Source of the DNA: an uncultured Actinomycetes bacterium
GTDB taxonomy: Bacteria > Actinomycetota > Acidimicrobiia > IMCC26256 > PALSA-555
Assembly: GCA_937927875.1 (NCBI GenBank)
Contig: CALEYV010000135.1
Location: 1 to 18,789 of the forward strand
DNA length: 18,789 nucleotides
Direction: 5' to 3'
Positions 6,417 through 13,437 of the stretch are shown here, piece after piece. Position numbers and translations under genes: made by a program. Under the pieces are notes generated by a model. It was not told where the DNA came from. It saw only the letters and a list, made by a program, of their open reading frames with translations, and did not search any database. Position 1 is the stretch's first letter. Each line of letters starts with the position of its first letter.

Positions 6417-7934
6417 TTACGTGTCGTCGAAGACGAGGATGGCGCCCGAGTAGGCCGCGACCCACACCTTCGCGGTCGAGGGGTCGTAGGTGATGCCGAT
6501 CGGGTGCGACGGCGTGTGGACGGTCTGCAGCACCCGCAGGTCGGCGGTGGCGAGCTTCGAGATGGTGTTCGAGTTGTAGTTCACGACGTACAGGGAGAGC
6601 CCGTCCGACGAGATCGCCATGCTGCGGGGCTCGCTGCCGGTCGACACCTTGGCCACGACCTGCTCGGTCGTGAGGTCGATCTTGGCCACCTGGCCGTCGG
6701 CGTTCAGGGTGACATAGAGGAAGCGGCCGGCCGGGTCCATCACGACGTGGCGAGGCCCGTTGCCGATCCCCTGGATCCAGTAGAGGTTCAGGGTCGTCAG
6801 GTCGAGCTTGGCGATGTTGCGGGTTCCCATCACCGCGATGTACGCCACGCCCGAGTTCGGGGTGACGGCGATGCCACGCGGGTACGGCCCGAGCGGGATC
6901 CGCTTCACCTCGGTGAGCGTCTTGGTGTCGACGACGCTCAGGTCGTACGAGCACCAGTTCGTGACGAGCAGGTACTTGTTGTCTGGCGTGACGGCCACGT
7001 ACTTCGGGACCTGACCGACCTGGACGACCTTGTCGACGGCCAGCGAGGCGACGTCGATCCGGTAGGCGAAGCTGGGCGAGAACCCCGACGCGGGCGAGCA
7101 GGTGTCAGTCCCCTCCCGGCCGAAGCCGGCTCCGTACATCGAGTAGTTGGAGACGTAGACGTACTTGTGGTCGGGGGAGAACGCGGCCTCGACCGGCGCT
7201 CCCTTCGAGACGCCGGGGTGACCGCCGACGCCGAGCGCGGTGAGGTCCACGCTGTCGGGGATCGTCTTCACGAAGCTGCCGTCGCGGTTGTAGACGCTGA
7301 CGGTGTGCTGATACATCATGTTCTGCGCGACCACCGGGCCCACGCCGGACGCGACGACCGACTTCGGTGATATGGGTCCGGTGATCGTGGTCGCCAGGTG
7401 GAGCGTCCGCGACGACGACGGCGTACCCAGCGTGGTCGGCGTGCTCGGCGCGAGCGGGACCGTCACCGGCGCCGCCGCGGCATGGCTGGCGTGCACGGTC
7501 ACTGCGGCCCGGTGCTTGGTGGACCCGCCCTGGCTCAGCGCGGCGTAGCCGGCCACGCCCGCGACGAGCGCGAGCACGAGGCCGCCGCCGACCGCGGCGA
7601 GGACGATCCGGTGGCGCCGGCGCTGCGCGGCGCGCCGCTGCGCTCGAGCGGCGCTGTTCTCTGCGTGGCGCGACGGTGGTCCGCCGCGGGTCCCGGTCGG
7701 GCCGCCAGGGGGTCGCGCCCGGGGGCCGGGAGATCCGAGGCGCCGCGGCGCTGGTGGACCCACGCCGGGCCGAGGACCGTTGGGCGCCTCCGTGGTGGCG
7801 GACCGGCCGCGGGTCTCGGGTGGGGTCCACTCCGAGGGTCGGATCCAGCCAGGCGACCGCGGGAGATTTCTCGGTGGACTCGTCCCGCCTGGCATGGGCG
7901 GGAAGCCTAAGGGAGCGATCGGTGGATGAGCCAT
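6417..7934 (-). CDS. Membrane-anchored YVTN/YncE-type beta-propeller protein
   Basis: A 505-residue protein in three parts. Residues 1-95 are a proline/arginine/glycine-rich cytoplasmic tail; 96-109 are strongly basic; one transmembrane helix follows at about 110-133, so the C-terminus should be outside (type II). After a Thr/Pro/Ser linker comes a beta-propeller from about 190 to the end. Its blades repeat every 42-43 residues with the pattern P-(K/R)-x-(V/I)-A-V-T-P-D-x-x-x-L-x-V-T-N followed by V-x-D-T-K-T. At least five blades are clear between 308 and 505. Two cysteines (279, 328) may form a disulfide. YVTN propellers usually act as surface ligand- or cofactor-binding scaffolds; the ligand is unknown. 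The ATG lacks a clear Shine-Dalgarno site. The gene diverges from a membrane-anchored hydrolase. Confidence 0.88.
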   Translation of the reverse strand: MAHPPIAPLGFPPMPGGTSPPRNLPRSPGWIRPSEWTPPETRGRSATTEAPNGPRPGVGPPAPRRLGSPGPRARPPGGPTGTRGGPPSRHAENSAARAQRRAAQRRRHRIVLAAVGGGLVLALVAGVAGYAALSQGGSTKHRAAVTVHASHAAAAPVTVPLAPSTPTTLGTPSSSRTLHLATTITGPISPKSVVASGVGPVVAQNMMYQHTVSVYNRDGSFVKTIPDSVDLTALGVGGHPGVSKGAPVEAAFSPDHKYVYVSNYSMYGAGFGREGTDTCSPASGFSPSFAYRIDVASLAVDKVVQVGQVPKYVAVTPDNKYLLVTNWCSYDLSVVDTKTLTEVKRIPLGPYPRGIAVTPNSGVAYIAVMGTRNIAKLDLTTLNLYWIQGIGNGPRHVVMDPAGRFLYVTLNADGQVAKIDLTTEQVVAKVSTGSEPRSMAISSDGLSLYVVNYNSNTISKLATADLRVLQTVHTPSHPIGITYDPSTAKVWVAAYSGAILVFDDT

Positions 7935-7951
7935 CGCCGAACCGCGCTGGT

Positions 7952-7980
7952 GCCCGCGGGTGGGTCCGGCGCCCGCGGGC
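7952..7980. repeat. 9-bp inverted repeat in the divergent propeller/hydrolase region
   Basis: GCCCGCGGG and CCCGCGGGC form a perfect nine-pair inverted repeat with an 11-base spacer, starting 18 bases upstream of the propeller ATG. Placement in the 206-base divergent gap suggests an operator or a 5'-leader hairpin; it may also be chance in such GC-rich DNA. Confidence 0.35.
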
Positions 7981-8000
7981 TCACGGGATGCGCGACCGCG

Positions 8001-8029
8001 TTGCGGCGCGTCGAGCCGCGTCTTAGGGT
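8001..8029 (+). promoter_or_regulatory. Candidate promoter for the membrane-anchored hydrolase
   Basis: TTGCGG, a 17-base spacer, then TAGGGT (8024-8029). The -10 fits the actinobacterial TANNNT pattern and the spacing is ideal, though the -35 matches only its TTG. It would give a leader of about 105 bases. Confidence 0.4.
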
Positions 8030-8140
8030 CGCCGGCCGGCGCCGACCGTGGACCGGCTGGGATCCGGTCGAGGGAGCGAAGGCCGACGATGGGCAGCTGG
8101 GCGAGCGCTCGATCCGACAGCCCGCGGGCGGGAGCCGGGG

Positions 8141-9181
8141 ATGGCTGACCGTGAGCGACCCGGCGAGCACCGTCGGCGACGCCGCCGCGAGCGACGGAGC
8201 AGGCGTCGCTGGGTGGGGGTAGTGGTCGTCGCGGTGGCGCTGCTCGGCGGGGGCGCCGGCATCGCGGTGGCGACGGCCGGTGGTTCGGGCACCACCCCGT
8301 CCGCGAGCCGGATCCGCTTCACGAGGAGGCCGTCCGGGCATCCCACCACCAGCTTGACGCGGCCGGGTCCACCGCCTCCGTACCCGGTAACGCTGGTCCA
8401 GCTGCCGTTCATCGACCCGAGCCGCAGCACCGCCGCCCGCGGCGGACAGCCCGCGCACCCGGGGCGCACCCTCGTGACGACCATCTACGTCCCGACGACG
8501 CCCGCGGTCGGCCCGTTCCCGCTCGTCCTCTTTGCGCACGGGTTCAACCAGTCGACCGTGACCTACGCCGGTCTGCTCCGGACGGTGGCTGCCGGCGGCT
8601 ATGTCGTCGCGGCGCCCGACTTCCCACTCACGAGCACGGCGTTCCCGGGGCCGGCGGTCCGAAGCGACGTCCTCAACGAGCCCGCCGACGTGTCCTTCCT
8701 CATCACCGCCATCAGCTCGGCGGCCGCGCAACCCGGTCCGCTCCAGGGTCAGGTCGCGCCCGGCAAGGCCGCGGTGATGGGGCACTCCGACGGGGCCGTG
8801 ACCGCCGCCGCGGTGGCGTTCAACTCCTGCTGCGTCGACGCCCGGGTCGGCGCAGCCGTGGTCTTGTCGGGCGCCGAGTCGCAGTTCCGGGGCTCGTGGT
8901 TCGGTCATCACTCGCCAGCCCTGCTCGTCGTGCACGGCGACGCCGACACCGTGAATCCGCTGCCGAGCGGGCAGCTGCTGTACGCGGGGTCGACGGGACC
9001 CGCGTTCCTCGTGACCGTGAACGGCGGCACGCACCTGGGGCCGTTCACGACCGACCCGGTACGGACGCTGGTCGGCCGGGTGATCGTCGACTTCCTCGAT
9101 TCCGAGCTCGAGGACGACGGGAGCGCGGGGCCGCGGCTGCAAGCGGACGGGAACGTGGCCGGTGTCCTGACCATGCCCTGA
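8141..9181 (+). CDS. Membrane-anchored extracytoplasmic alpha/beta hydrolase
   Basis: A 346-residue protein with a very basic N-terminus (11 Arg between residues 11 and 23), one transmembrane helix (about 25-45), a Ser/Thr/Pro linker and an alpha/beta-hydrolase domain outside the membrane. Oxyanion region F-A-H-G-F (131-135); nucleophile elbow G-H-S-D-G with S216; acid D269 in HGDADTV; base H298 in NGGTHLG. All triad members are present; Asp after the nucleophile instead of Leu is less usual. A vicinal Cys pair at 230-231 (N-S-C-C) is shared with the paralogue at 12332-13327. Related proteins are esterases, chlorophyllase- or polyester-hydrolase-like enzymes; the substrate is unknown. The ATG at 8141 is preferred over upstream in-frame starts because GGAG lies about ten bases before it and the TM segment then falls near the N-terminus. 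Confidence 0.9.
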   Translation: MADRERPGEHRRRRRRERRSRRRWVGVVVVAVALLGGGAGIAVATAGGSGTTPSASRIRFTRRPSGHPTTSLTRPGPPPPYPVTLVQLPFIDPSRSTAARGGQPAHPGRTLVTTIYVPTTPAVGPFPLVLFAHGFNQSTVTYAGLLRTVAAGGYVVAAPDFPLTSTAFPGPAVRSDVLNEPADVSFLITAISSAAAQPGPLQGQVAPGKAAVMGHSDGAVTAAAVAFNSCCVDARVGAAVVLSGAESQFRGSWFGHHSPALLVVHGDADTVNPLPSGQLLYAGSTGPAFLVTVNGGTHLGPFTTDPVRTLVGRVIVDFLDSELEDDGSAGPRLQADGNVAGVLTMP

Positions 9182-9231
9182 GCCGCCGCCGAGCAGGACC
9201 GCTGGCGACGCCGTGCTGACGCGGCGGGCTC
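9180..9231. terminator. Bulged inverted repeat between convergent stops
   Basis: GAGCC-GCCGC (9180-9189) pairs with GCGGC-G-GGCTC (9221-9231) with one bulged base and a 31-base loop. It spans the stop codons of the hydrolase and of the convergent coiled-coil gene. The large loop makes it a weak bidirectional terminator candidate. Confidence 0.22.
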
Positions 9232-10222
9232 AGCGGGAGGTGGCGGAGCGCAGCCCGTTGACGCCGGCCGAGGGTTCAGCGTCGTCCGAGGGGCCGCTGT
9301 GTGCCGCAGGTCCCGCAGCGTCGGTTCCGGATTCGGGGAGCACCGAGTCGACGGTGTGGCCGAGTCGCTCCTCGAGCTCGACGAGGCGCAGCGCGGCGAG
9401 GTCTTCGAACGCCAGCGTCTGGTCCTCGGCCTCCCGGTGGAGGTCGGCGCGCAGCGTCACGACGTGGGACTCGAAACGGGCGATCTGGGTGTTCGCCGCC
9501 TCCTCGAGTCCCTGCCGCGTGCGCAGGACGATGTCCTCGACCCCGAGCAGGTGCTTGGCCATCGTGGCGTCCAGCTCCGACTGCTTGGCGGTGCCGGCGT
9601 TGTCGATCGTGACCCGCCACGCCTCGGCGGCCTGCTCCGCGACCGCGACGGTGTTCGCGCACTCGGACGCGATGGCGCGGAAGCGCTCCTCCGTTCGTTC
9701 GAGGACCTCGGCCGCCTGCCGCTCGATCGCGGCCGCGACGTCGGCCGCGTGGCGCTGGAGGTCGTCCCCGACCGCGGCGACGGCGTCGGTGAGTTCGCGG
9801 TGCCGCTGCGCGGCCGCGGCCTCGATCGCGGCGAGGTGCTCGGCGGCCTTCTGGTCCACCTCGTCGACGAGCTCGGTCACGAAGTCCTGCCACACTTCGA
9901 TCGACCGGGCGACGCGCTCGCCCATCTGGACCGCGGCCGGTGTCGGCGGCGGTGCCGGCTCCGGCTCTGGGGGCGCCGGGGGAGCTTCGACGACGATCGG
10001 CCTCGGGCTTTGTGCCGGTGTCGGCGCCGGCTCCTCGACCGACGGCTCCTCGAACGACGGCTCCTCCAAGGGCGGCTGCTCGAACGCGGCGGGCGGTTCG
10101 GATGTAGCCGGGACGTCCCAGCCGGTCGACGGCCCCGGGTCGGCGTCCAGCGGGACGCCCCAGTGCCCGGGGCGGCTCGATCCGTTGCCGCCCTTACGTC
10201 CGAGGCTCCACTTCTGGCTCAT
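9230..10222 (-). CDS. Proline/glutamate-rich coiled-coil protein, unknown function
   Basis: A 330-residue soluble protein without signal peptide or TM helix. Residues 1-40 are basic to neutral with W-S-L-G-R-K-G-G. Residues 41-98 are a Pro/Glu-rich segment with a short repeat (E-E-P-S-F, E-E-P-S-V, E-E-P-A-P). Residues 100-290 are almost continuous amphipathic helix, rich in Ala, Glu, Gln, Arg and with very few prolines, predicting a long coiled coil like those of apolipoprotein-like, DivIVA-like or polar-scaffold proteins. The tail is acidic and disordered. There is a single cysteine (188). The ATG has a good AGGGAAGG site. It lies about 105 bases downstream of the KSI-like gene on the same strand, with a possible terminator between. 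No family recognised; the structural description is solid, function not assigned. Confidence 0.82.
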   Translation of the reverse strand: MSQKWSLGRKGGNGSSRPGHWGVPLDADPGPSTGWDVPATSEPPAAFEQPPLEEPSFEEPSVEEPAPTPAQSPRPIVVEAPPAPPEPEPAPPPTPAAVQMGERVARSIEVWQDFVTELVDEVDQKAAEHLAAIEAAAAQRHRELTDAVAAVGDDLQRHAADVAAAIERQAAEVLERTEERFRAIASECANTVAVAEQAAEAWRVTIDNAGTAKQSELDATMAKHLLGVEDIVLRTRQGLEEAANTQIARFESHVVTLRADLHREAEDQTLAFEDLAALRLVELEERLGHTVDSVLPESGTDAAGPAAHSGPSDDAEPSAGVNGLRSATSR

Positions 10223-10276
10223 CCGGACCTTCCCTCGCCGTCGCGCGCACCGCGCCCCCGTGCTGACCCGGTGTTT

Positions 10277-10293
10277 CGGCCCGTTCGGGGCCG
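10277..10293 (-). terminator. Hairpin between the KSI-like and coiled-coil genes
   Basis: CGGCCC / GGGCCG form a six-pair stem with a five-base loop about 35 bases past the KSI-like stop. There is no U-tract, so it is weak evidence for separate transcripts. Confidence 0.3.
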
Positions 10294-10327
10294 GACTGAA
10301 GGCGCAGCGGCCGGACCGCCCGGCGCC

Positions 10328-10708
10328 CTAGGCGGGGCGGATGTCCGCGGCGGCCCAGAAGGCCCGCTGGCTCGAGATCCGGGCGTCGTCGCTGAAGGTC
10401 ATGACGTCGATGGTCGGCACGATCATCGTCTGGCCGCCGATCGTGGCGTGGGCCTCCATCGCGAACGCCGCCTCCCGGTCGGTGCCACCCGGGCCCTGCA
10501 CGAGCTTCAGGGTGATCTGGTCGGCGGCGGCGCGGCTGTCGTCCCAGAAGGCGCCGATGGCGTCCCGCCCCTTGCGCACGTCGGTGCCCACCGGGTCCTC
10601 AACCGTCGCGTCGGGCGTGAAGAGGTCGAGCCAGCCCTCGCGGTCGCCGGCGCTGAACGTCTGCAGGTACTGCTCGACGGTGGCTCGGATCTGCTCGTCG
10701 GTGGGCAC
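10328..10708 (-). CDS. Ketosteroid isomerase-like (SnoaL/NTF2-fold) protein
   Basis: A 126-residue NTF2-fold protein very close in pattern to bacterial delta-5-3-ketosteroid isomerase. The catalytic set of the Comamonas enzyme is matched in place: Tyr14 (E-Q-Y), Asp38 (in T-V-E-D-P-V-G) and a later Asp at 101 (in V-P-T-I-D, equivalent to Asp99 after a two-residue insertion). The phrase AGDxxGWLDLF and the closing F-W-A-A-A-D-I strand also fit. This enzyme moves a C=C double bond from beta,gamma to alpha,beta to a ketone, via Asp38 as proton carrier. Activity on steroids is inference; related SnoaL-like proteins act on other ketones. The GTG start lacks a Shine-Dalgarno site; TACCGT ends eight bases before it. 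It diverges from an LLM oxidoreductase across 81 bases. Confidence 0.92.
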   Translation of the reverse strand: MPTDEQIRATVEQYLQTFSAGDREGWLDLFTPDATVEDPVGTDVRKGRDAIGAFWDDSRAAADQITLKLVQGPGGTDREAAFAMEAHATIGGQTMIVPTIDVMTFSDDARISSQRAFWAAADIRPA

Positions 10709-10716
10709 GAGGCCGA

Positions 10717-10722
10717 ACGGTA
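10717..10722 (-). promoter_or_regulatory. TACCGT -10-like element before the KSI-like gene
   Basis: On the minus strand TACCGT ends eight bases before the GTG start, a position that would give a leaderless or nearly leaderless mRNA. No -35 is evident. Confidence 0.33.
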
Positions 10723-10753
10723 GCCGACCGCTCGCCGGCCGCCCTGGGCTCCC

Positions 10754-10783
10754 CTGACCCGACGGAGCCGAGTCCGCCAGACT
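10754..10783 (+). promoter_or_regulatory. Candidate promoter giving a leaderless LLM oxidoreductase mRNA
   Basis: CTGACC (five of six to TTGACC), an 18-base spacer, CAGACT, then six bases and the GTG start of the oxidoreductase. No Shine-Dalgarno site precedes the GTG. The geometry predicts transcription starting at or next to the GTG. Confidence 0.45.
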
Positions 10784-10789
10784 GACCTG

Positions 10790-11866
10790 GTGTCAGGCTC
10801 GCTGCAGCTGTGGGTTCCAGGGCTCCCGATCGCACGGTTCGCGGCGGCTCAGGCCGAGCGTGCCGAGCAGCGGGGCTGGGACGGCATCGTGTTCGCCGAC
10901 TCGCAGAACCTCGCCGGCGATGTCTACGTGACGCTGGCGCTTGCCGCCGCGGCGACGAGCCGCATCGCGATCGGCACCGGGGTGACGAACCCGTACACGC
11001 GCCACCCCGCGGTGACGGCGGCCGCGATCGCCACCATCCAGGAGCTCACCCAGGGTCGGGCGGTGCTCGGGATCGGCCGGGGCGACTCCGCGCTCGCCTA
11101 CCTCGGCCTGGCGCCCGCGCCCGTGCCCGCGTTCGAGCGCTACGTCGAGCGGCTCCAGGCCTACCTCGCCGGTGAGGAGCCGGTCGCAGGCGACGACGAG
11201 ACGCTGGCCAGCATCGACGCCGGGTCGCTGCCGCTCGGGCAGCTGCCGAGCCGCCGCATCGAGTGGCTGGCCCGCTCGGCGCTGCCGAAGGTCCCCGTCG
11301 ACGTCGTCGGCACCGGGCCCCGCGTGCTCGAGGTCGGCGGCCGGCTCGCCGAACGCGTGACGGTCAGCGTCGGCGCGGACCCGGCCCGGGTCGAGTGGGC
11401 GCTCGACGTCGCGCGACGCGCCCATGCCGCGGCCGGGCTGGACCCCGACGCCCTCTCGCTCGGGGCCTACGTCAACGTCGCCGCGCACCCCGAGCCGGCG
11501 GTGGCGGCCCGGCTGGCGCGCCCATCCGTCCTCTCCTTCGCGCGCTTCTCGGCCATGCACGGTCCTGCGGTCGGGCCGGCCGCCGACGCCGACCGGGCGG
11601 TGCTGGAGGCGATCGCCCCCGCCTACGACATGACCCGCCACTTCCGACACCGCGAGGGCGAGGGGCCGTCCCTCCCGCCCGGCTTCGTGGAGCGGTTCGG
11701 CGTCGTCGGGGCGCCCGACGCCTGTGCGGAGCGGCTGGCCGGGCTGGCCGCGCTCGGCCTCGAGCGGCTCGTCATCGTCGGGCCGACCGCGCCGACCGAC
11801 CCGGCGACGGCCGAGGCGGAGGCGTGCTTCGTCGAGGAGGTCGCGCCGGTGCTGCGGGCCGGCTGA
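10790..11866 (+). CDS. LLM-class (luciferase-like) F420- or flavin-dependent oxidoreductase
   Basis: A 358-residue TIM-barrel protein of the luciferase-like monooxygenase family. Typical elements in order: an early E-R-A-E-Q-R-G-W-D-G-I-V-F-A-D-S strand, R-I-A-I-G-T-G-V-T-N-P-Y-T-R-H-P, G-R-A-V-L-G-I-G-R-G-D-S, and a later V-D-V-V-G-T-G-P-R-V-L-E-V-G segment that lines the cofactor phosphate. The family uses coenzyme F420 or FMN to oxidise alcohols, reduce C=N/C=C bonds or hydroxylate substrates; this member resembles methylenetetrahydromethanopterin-reductase-type LLM enzymes. The choice of F420 over FMN cannot be settled by eye. GTG start, no ribosome site, with a leaderless-type promoter just upstream. 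Divergent from the KSI-like gene, hinting at linked ketone/sterol-type chemistry (inference). It ends convergently with a VOC gene; no clear terminator is seen in 11867-11919. Confidence 0.93.
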   Translation: MSGSLQLWVPGLPIARFAAAQAERAEQRGWDGIVFADSQNLAGDVYVTLALAAAATSRIAIGTGVTNPYTRHPAVTAAAIATIQELTQGRAVLGIGRGDSALAYLGLAPAPVPAFERYVERLQAYLAGEEPVAGDDETLASIDAGSLPLGQLPSRRIEWLARSALPKVPVDVVGTGPRVLEVGGRLAERVTVSVGADPARVEWALDVARRAHAAAGLDPDALSLGAYVNVAAHPEPAVAARLARPSVLSFARFSAMHGPAVGPAADADRAVLEAIAPAYDMTRHFRHREGEGPSLPPGFVERFGVVGAPDACAERLAGLAALGLERLVIVGPTAPTDPATAEAEACFVEEVAPVLRAG

Positions 11867-11919
11867 CGCACGCGGCCCGATTGCTCGCGGGAAGGGGGCG
11901 TGGCGGGCGAGGCCGGCGC

Positions 11920-12279
11920 TCAGCAGCAGCCGCCGTCGCAGACGCAGAACTCGTTGCCCTCGGGGTCGGCCATGAGGACCCAGTGGGTGTCGTGCTCCTC
12001 GAGCACCGCCGGGTGCAGTCGGCGCGCGCCGAGCTCGACCAAGCGGCTCGCTTCGGCCTCGATGTCGGGCGTGTGCAGGTCGAGGTGCATGCGGTTCTTG
12101 GCGACGCGCGGCTCCGGGACCCGCTGGAGCAACAGGTTCGGGCCGCCGCCACCTTCGGGCGCCAGCAGCACGTAGCTCCCGCCGTGGCCGAGGTTCGTGT
12201 AGCCGAGTGCGGCGCTCCAGAACGGCGCCAGCCGCTCAGGGTCGGCGCAGTCGAGCACCAGGCCGATCGATGCGGGCAC
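11920..12279 (-). CDS. VOC-family protein (glyoxalase-like domain)
   Basis: A 119-residue single-domain VOC protein. It opens with S-I-G-L-V-L-D-C-A-D-P-E-R-L-A-P-F-W, has M-H-L-D-L-H-T-P-D in the middle (His in a metal-ligand position) and ends with L-M-A-D-P-E-G-N-E-F-C-V-C, the usual D-P-E-G-N-E-F-C motif of the Glyoxalase_6 group. The last residues D-G-G-C-C add an unusual cysteine-rich tail. Substrate unknown. I choose the GTG at 12279 because the family begins just before this first strand; the longer open frame to 12372 overlaps the upstream hydrolase gene and has no family character. Upstream is a CACGAT hexamer with six-base spacing but no clear ribosome site. It follows the exported hydrolase by 52 bases. 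Confidence 0.88.
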   Translation of the reverse strand: MPASIGLVLDCADPERLAPFWSAALGYTNLGHGGSYVLLAPEGGGGPNLLLQRVPEPRVAKNRMHLDLHTPDIEAEASRLVELGARRLHPAVLEEHDTHWVLMADPEGNEFCVCDGGCC

Positions 12280-12331
12280 GAGCCCATCGTGCCACCGCCC
12301 CCGCGTTCGGGCACGTGCGCCTCGCCGGTCG

Positions 12332-13327
12332 TCAGCCGACCTGGATGCTCGCGACCCCGGACACGGTGGCATCGGCCTGGAGCGCGGCGAGCGCGCCCCG
12401 CTGGCCCCGCACGTAGCGGTCGAGGAAGTCGAGGACGGACCGTACGATGACCGGCTCCCACGGCGAGGGGGGCTGGCTGGCGTTCCCGGCCTGGCGGAAC
12501 GCGGTGTGCCCGGCGCCGTGCAGCGTCACGAAGTACTTCGGGCTCGGCGAGTCAGCGAAGAGGCGCTGGCTGGCCGAGTAGGGCACCGTGCCGTCGACGT
12601 CGCCATGGAAGAGGAGGAGCGGGACGGACCGACCCGAGAAGAAGGCGCCGTTGAACGTCAGTTCGAGCCCGTCGACGGACACTGCCGCCCGGACCCGCCG
12701 GTCGGCGCAGCAGCTGTTCTCCGACGCGCCGAGGGTCGTGGCGGCGCCCAGCGAGTGCCCGACGACGGCGATCTCCGAAGGGTCGATGACGTTCCGGAAG
12801 TGGCGACGCGGGTCGCGGCTCAGCGCCAGCACCGAGGTGATGACGAAGCTCACGTCGCCCGGCTGGTGGGGATAGTCGGTGACCGTGGCGCCGCCCGGCG
12901 AGTGGTGGTTCGACAGCGGGTAGGTCGGCGCCGCCACGACGTATCCGGCGGCCGCCCATTGCCGGATCAGCGGCTCGTAGGTGGGCCCGTCGGAGTCGAT
13001 GCCGTGGGAGAAGAGGATGAGCGGGAACCGGCCCGCGGCCGGCGACGCGCCGGGAAGGTCGGACGGGCCGGCCGCGCCACGAGCGGGGTAGAGGACGAGG
13101 GTGGGGAGGGTGCGGGTGGGGCTCCCGGCGAACGCACCGTTCGGCATCGTGGGCCGGCTCGGGTCGACGAACGTCTCCGATCGCGTCCCGACCGCGTAGG
13201 TCCGGACCCGGGTGGGACCAGCGGACGCGCGGGTGGCAGCGGCGGGCGCCAGCCACGCCGCGGTCGCGCCGACCAGCGCCGCGATCGTGGCGACGGCGAT
13301 GCGCCGAACTGCTCGACTGGTGCTCAT
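12332..13327 (-). CDS. Secreted alpha/beta hydrolase, paralogue of the 8141-9181 enzyme
   Basis: A 331-residue protein with a signal peptide (basic 1-9, hydrophobic about 10-30, Ala-rich cleavage region about 30-36) and an alpha/beta-hydrolase domain. Oxyanion region F-S-H-G-I (106-110), nucleophile elbow G-H-S-L-G with S192, acid D245 in HGDVDGTV, base H274 in HGAGHT: a complete triad. The N-S-C-C pair (206-207), the P-x-D-V-S-F-(V/L)-I-T segment and the G-Y-V-V-A-A-P-x-(Y/F)-P-L segment are shared with the other exported hydrolase, so the two are paralogues. Likely an esterase or lipase/polyester-hydrolase-like enzyme acting outside the cytoplasm; substrate unknown. The ATG at 13327 is chosen because it starts the signal peptide. 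It diverges from the TIGR03086 gene across 158 bases. Confidence 0.92.
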   Translation of the reverse strand: MSTSRAVRRIAVATIAALVGATAAWLAPAAATRASAGPTRVRTYAVGTRSETFVDPSRPTMPNGAFAGSPTRTLPTLVLYPARGAAGPSDLPGASPAAGRFPLILFSHGIDSDGPTYEPLIRQWAAAGYVVAAPTYPLSNHHSPGGATVTDYPHQPGDVSFVITSVLALSRDPRRHFRNVIDPSEIAVVGHSLGAATTLGASENSCCADRRVRAAVSVDGLELTFNGAFFSGRSVPLLLFHGDVDGTVPYSASQRLFADSPSPKYFVTLHGAGHTAFRQAGNASQPPSPWEPVIVRSVLDFLDRYVRGQRGALAALQADATVSGVASIQVG

Positions 13328-13406
13328 GGTGGCCCCCGACGCGGCGCTCGTCCCCCGACGCGCGCGGCGACGGTACGGCAACACACCGCCCGCGCGACCG
13401 TCAAAT

Positions 13407-13431
13407 GGCCGCCCGCGGCCCCGGGGCGGCC
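13407..13431. repeat. 8-bp inverted repeat in the divergent hydrolase/TIGR03086 region
   Basis: GGCCGCCC and GGGCGGCC form a perfect inverted repeat with a nine-base spacer. In addition GCCCGCGGCC occurs twice in direct orientation (13411-13420 and 13429-13438, offset 18). Possible operator; chance is not excluded in such GC-rich DNA. Confidence 0.3.
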
Positions 13432-13437
13432 CGCGGC

